A DNA stretch of 8,767 nucleotides, taken from positions 1-8,767 of the forward strand of contig JAOZLU010000273.1 of NCBI GenBank assembly GCA_029934695.1, in the 5' to 3' direction. Position 1 is the stretch's first letter. The number at the start of each line of letters is the position of its first letter. Positions 5,821-8,767 of the stretch are shown one piece after another. Source of the DNA: Desulfobacterales bacterium. Its GTDB lineage: Bacteria > Desulfobacterota > Desulfobacteria > Desulfobacterales > 4be13. A program made the position numbers and the translations under genes. Below the pieces are notes generated by a model. That model ran no database searches. It saw nothing but the letters and a program-made list of their open reading frames with translations, and was not told the DNA's origin.

Positions 5821-6417
5821 ATGCCAATAGACGGAACTAAAATTATTCATGCGGTGATGGAAGGAAGCCGAATCCGGGATGCAAAGGGGATTATTCCTCT
5901 TTTCGGCGTGTATCTTTCTATTTTTTTTGTGCCTTATTACAACAGGGTCTCTTTTGAATTTGAAAAGAAAATGGGTAAAGATCAGGATGTCGAGGCAGCA
6001 TCTCTTCTCATTGAAGCCGCGCAGGAGTGCGGCTATGCAACATTTCACGGAATTCAAAATTCCTGGGAATGGCAGGAAATTGTGGAACCCATGATTGAGA
6101 AGAGAGAAGATCAGATTTTCGGGTTTACGGCCGTGGCCCTGGCCTTTGGCTGGGGAGATATGGAGGTGAGGGAACTGGTCCCCAATGAGAGGCTCCTGAT
6201 ACGGGTGACGGATTCTTATGAAGCAGCTCGCTACGCTGAGGACCACGGCCCTGCAACTTCCGGAAAATGCTATATGCTCCGGGGCGTCACAGCGGCCTTT
6301 ATGGATCTGCTTTACGGAGGCATTTATCCTGAAGGGCTTTTTACATTTTCAGCCGAAGAATCCTGTTGTCGGGCTAAAGGAGACCAGTGTTGCGAGTTCC
6401 TTGCCCAAAAACGATAA
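5821..6417 (+). CDS. V4R-domain protein 2 (canonical small-molecule-binding domain)
   Basis: This 198-residue soluble protein carries a canonical V4R domain at its C-terminus: C150 in SGKCYML, then a GGIYPEG loop and ESCCRAKGDQCCEF with C183 and C191 spaced by seven residues and GD between them. In V4R sensors these cysteines and the nearby Glu usually bind a metal that shapes the ligand pocket. It is a paralogue of the gene just upstream (shared GF/GY..F helix region and the same C...C-x7-C layout) but has a longer loop before the second Cys. The start follows the heptad array with no visible Shine-Dalgarno, so translation may be coupled to the first V4R gene. Gene order points to an input for the downstream sensor kinase. 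The ligand is unknown; hydrocarbons, aromatics or tetrapyrroles are guesses from the family. Confidence 0.85.
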   Translation: MPIDGTKIIHAVMEGSRIRDAKGIIPLFGVYLSIFFVPYYNRVSFEFEKKMGKDQDVEAASLLIEAAQECGYATFHGIQNSWEWQEIVEPMIEKREDQIFGFTAVALAFGWGDMEVRELVPNERLLIRVTDSYEAARYAEDHGPATSGKCYMLRGVTAAFMDLLYGGIYPEGLFTFSAEESCCRAKGDQCCEFLAQKR

Positions 6418-6467
6418 AAACTGTCAGTAGTCCGTCCGTCACTACAACTGACCATAGACAACAGACC
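6418..6467. other. Short gap between V4R protein 2 and the kinase
   Basis: These 50 bases have no terminator. They contain loosely repetitive GACCATAGACAACAGACC sequence directly before the kinase ATG, and no clear Shine-Dalgarno. A GTG at 6387 would extend the kinase into the end of the V4R gene, but the sequence before 6468 is not family-like. Confidence 0.45.
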
Positions 6468-8717
6468 ATGAGCAAAAAACAATCATGCAGGGAATTTTTA
6501 TCCTGCCCCAAAGTCCTCTGCCCTGCATACAGCGAGCGGGACACAGAATGCTGGCTTATTCCCGAAACCCATTGCAGTGATTCCCGCGGAGAGGATTTTC
6601 CCCAAAAGCTGCCTGTATGCCTTAACTGTCCGTATTTTAAGGAGACAGGCGAAGATCATCCGGATGGATGGAATCAGTTCCTGGCAGAGCAGCTTCAGAG
6701 ACACAATGCCGAAGCCCTGAATCAGTTGTATCAGAAAGAGGAGAGCTTTGTTGAGATTCTGAACCGCATTCCTGACGGGCTTTTCACCACTGATAAGGAA
6801 TTGCGGATCACCTTCTTCAATCCGGCTGCAGAGAAAATCACAGGGTTTTCAGCTTATGACGCGGTGGGGATGTACTGCAAGGATGTCTTCAAGAACGCTA
6901 TATGTGAGACGGACTGCGCTCTCAGACGGGCGGTGGCTGAGGGGAGCGATATCCATAACCGGGAATATGTGATAACAAACATCAAAGGTAAAAAGATTCC
7001 CATTATATGCTCGACTTCGGCATTTCAGGATAGTTCAGGACGCGTCACCGGCGGCCTTGAAATATTTAAAAATATTACTGAACTGAAAAGACTTCAGGAA
7101 GAAATCGTCACGCGGGAGAGAAAATACAGCCGTATTTTTGAAGGCAGCCACGATATGATCTATATCACAAACCAGAACGGCAGCATTTTGGATGTGAACC
7201 AGGCCGGGGTTGAGATGCTGGGATACCCGAACAAGGAGGAGTTTCTGAATATCGGGTCAGCAAAGGAATTTTACCTGAATCCCGAAGATCGTCTTAAATT
7301 CCTGAGGCTTATCAATCAGAAAGGATACGCCAAGGACTTTGAAGCTGATTTCAAGGACCGCAACGGGACCCCCATCCATGTGCTGATATCCGGACGGCGA
7401 TATGAAAACATCGAAACCGGGGATATTGAATATGAAGGGATCATCAAGGATATTACGCGGCGGAAGAATACAGAGGAAATCCTTAAACAGCGGAACTGGG
7501 AGCTTTCCATTCTGAACAGTGTCGCGGTGGCCCTGAATCTCACCATGGATATGGACCATATTTTGAAAGTGACCTTGAATAATGTCCTCAAAGTGCTGCG
7601 ACTGAAACGCGGCGGAATATTTCTGATTGACCGGGAAGAGAAAATAGCCGTCCTTCAGGTAAGGTGCGGCCTTTCGCAGGAAGATTTTTCAAACCCCAAT
7701 GAAATTATTTTCAAAGATACCCTGCTGATGAAGTATCTCCTATTGGAAGATGCGGTACTCGCACCCAAACCCACATTTCCGCCGTTCCAGGTGAGTTATC
7801 GGACAGAACACGGCCGAACTGCTCCCTGGATGTCCTGTTTTCTCATTTCTTTTAAAGGAAAAGGCGTGGGGTTTTTCGGGCTTGACATTCCTTCTTTCCA
7901 GGAACTGAGTCAGCACGAGTTTCACCTGTTAGGATCTCTGGGCAATTTTTTGGGCGGGGCCATTGCCAATGCCCGTCTGCTCAAGACAATTGCCCGGCAT
8001 CGGCAGGAACTGAGGCGGCTCACGGAGAAACTTTTTCAGAGTCAGGAAGAGGAACGCCGCCATATTGCCCGGGAGCTTCACGATGAGGCAGGTCAGTCGC
8101 TGACAGCGATAAAGCTGGGGCTGGACAGATTGGAAGACAAACTGGGAAAGAAGGCAGAAACAGATGGTTTGCCGTATCCGTCCCCGGGCATCCCTGAAAG
8201 AAAAGAACTCAGGGAAGATATCCGGGATATCAGGAACATGATTGGCCGGACATCCTCTGAGATCAGGCGTCTTTCATATCGTCTCCACCCCACACTGCTG
8301 AGTGACCTGGGACTGGAACCCGCACTGAACCTCTATTTTAAGGAAATATCCCACCATTCAGGACTGGAGATTGACTTTCACATCGTGGGATTTGATCACA
8401 GGCTGACGCCGGAAATGGAAACGGTTTTCTATCGCTTCAGCCAGGAATCACTCACAAACACGCTGAATCATTCCGGTGCGGAGAATTTTCGTCTGAGCCT
8501 GATTAAGAGCTATCCCAAGATCATTTTCCTGGCAGAGGATGACGGAGTGGGATTTGACGGTAAGGTCAGCAGAAAAGACAAACAGAGCCTGGGACTGCTC
8601 GGAATGCGGGAAAGGGTATCTCTTCTTGGCGGAACCTTTCAGCTCCGCAGTAAATTGGGAGAAGGAACCCGGATTCGGATAGAGATACCTTTGGATGAAG
8701 AAGAAAGCGGGAAGTAA
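6468..8717 (+). CDS. Soluble PAS-PAS-GAF sensor histidine kinase, NarX/HisKA_3 type
   Basis: This 749-residue cytoplasmic kinase autophosphorylates on histidine and would pass the phosphate to a NarL-type response regulator. Seven cysteines cluster in the first 54 residues (7, 13, 18, 28, 36, 51, 54), possibly binding a metal or iron-sulfur cluster. PAS1 spans about 92-205 and includes a CETDC motif near residue 150, PAS2 about 219-332, and a GAF-like domain about 346-510. A linker helix with QEEERRHIAREL leads to the HisKA_3 phosphoacceptor RELHDEAGQS (H538). The ATPase domain has N664 in QESLTNTL, DDGVGFD (from D691), GLLGMRER and GEGT. No transmembrane segment or signal peptide is present, so the signal is intracellular. 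The ATG at 6468 is chosen because the Cys-rich start is coherent. It likely forms an operon with the two V4R genes. No response regulator is in the window. Confidence 0.93.
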   Translation: MSKKQSCREFLSCPKVLCPAYSERDTECWLIPETHCSDSRGEDFPQKLPVCLNCPYFKETGEDHPDGWNQFLAEQLQRHNAEALNQLYQKEESFVEILNRIPDGLFTTDKELRITFFNPAAEKITGFSAYDAVGMYCKDVFKNAICETDCALRRAVAEGSDIHNREYVITNIKGKKIPIICSTSAFQDSSGRVTGGLEIFKNITELKRLQEEIVTRERKYSRIFEGSHDMIYITNQNGSILDVNQAGVEMLGYPNKEEFLNIGSAKEFYLNPEDRLKFLRLINQKGYAKDFEADFKDRNGTPIHVLISGRRYENIETGDIEYEGIIKDITRRKNTEEILKQRNWELSILNSVAVALNLTMDMDHILKVTLNNVLKVLRLKRGGIFLIDREEKIAVLQVRCGLSQEDFSNPNEIIFKDTLLMKYLLLEDAVLAPKPTFPPFQVSYRTEHGRTAPWMSCFLISFKGKGVGFFGLDIPSFQELSQHEFHLLGSLGNFLGGAIANARLLKTIARHRQELRRLTEKLFQSQEEERRHIARELHDEAGQSLTAIKLGLDRLEDKLGKKAETDGLPYPSPGIPERKELREDIRDIRNMIGRTSSEIRRLSYRLHPTLLSDLGLEPALNLYFKEISHHSGLEIDFHIVGFDHRLTPEMETVFYRFSQESLTNTLNHSGAENFRLSLIKSYPKIIFLAEDDGVGFDGKVSRKDKQSLGLLGMRERVSLLGGTFQLRSKLGEGTRIRIEIPLDEEESGK

Positions 8718-8738
8718 GGAACTCGGAAAAAACGCATT

Positions 8739-8756
8739 ATCCCGCCTGTGCGGGAT
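8739..8756. terminator. Hairpin downstream of the kinase
   Basis: ATCCCGC and its exact reverse complement GCGGGAT enclose the loop CTGT, 21 bases after the kinase stop. The plus strand lacks a T run after the stem. On the minus strand a six-T run follows after five other bases, so it would better serve a leftward gene beyond the window edge. It may act for both. Confidence 0.35.
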
Positions 8757-8767
8757 GCAAAAAACCG

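Noticed and set aside
5189..6246. Minus-strand frames with repeated FQVSG peptides
   Set aside because: The peptide repeat is just the complement of the AACCTGA heptads. Both frames oppose the V4R genes.
6387..6467. GTG start at 6387 extending the kinase by 27 residues
   Set aside because: It would overlap the end of V4R protein 2 and add residues unlike the coherent Cys-rich start at 6468.

Overview
The window looks like chromosomal DNA of a Gram-negative, probably sulfate-reducing Desulfobacterota (Desulfobacterales-like). This rests on the style of the genes: paired V4R ligand-binding proteins, a soluble PAS/PAS/GAF histidine kinase with a cysteine-rich N-terminus, and an archaeal-type ATPase/nuclease. 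It also rests on short heptad repeats at gene borders. No ribosomal or other phylogenetic marker is present, so this is an inference.

Region 1 (1-2830) is purine and methylthioadenosine salvage. apt (minus) and hpt (plus) are divergent across about 240 bp. mtnP (minus) lies further right behind a strong Shine-Dalgarno and a perfect inverted-repeat leader. Adenine released from methylthioadenosine by MtnP is the substrate of Apt, and Hpt salvages hypoxanthine/guanine, so the three genes belong together metabolically without forming one operon. Immediately after the hpt stop is a 150-bp element with imperfect inverted arms of about 50 bp flanked by an 8-bp direct repeat, a MITE-like architecture. 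The roughly 535 bp between it and mtnP is AT-rich, with two inverted repeats and no gene I can support.

Region 2 (about 3019-5229) is a cassette bounded by two near-identical direct repeats (copy A about 3019-3158, copy B about 5109-5229). Inside are an AAA/archaeal-type ATPase and a PD-(D/E)XK, Mrr-like nuclease domain. They lie in the same reading frame, separated by one TAA, so they look like a single 630-residue ATPase-nuclease split by a nonsense codon or expressed by reinitiation. Each repeat copy sits upstream of a gene start (ATPase for A, first V4R gene for B), so the repeat may carry promoter/leader sequence.

Region 3 (5231-8717) is a co-directional signalling operon: two paralogous V4R-domain proteins, then a NarX-type (HisKA_3) sensor kinase. 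Small gaps (41 and 50 bp) support cotranscription. The V4R proteins probably bind a small hydrophobic ligand and may feed the kinase; the cognate response regulator would lie outside the window. An array of AACCTGA heptads overlaps the stop codon of the first V4R gene and fills the gap to the second.

The strongest candidates for something undescribed are the repeat-flanked, stop-interrupted ATPase-nuclease cassette next to the V4R/kinase operon, and the MITE-like element behind hpt.
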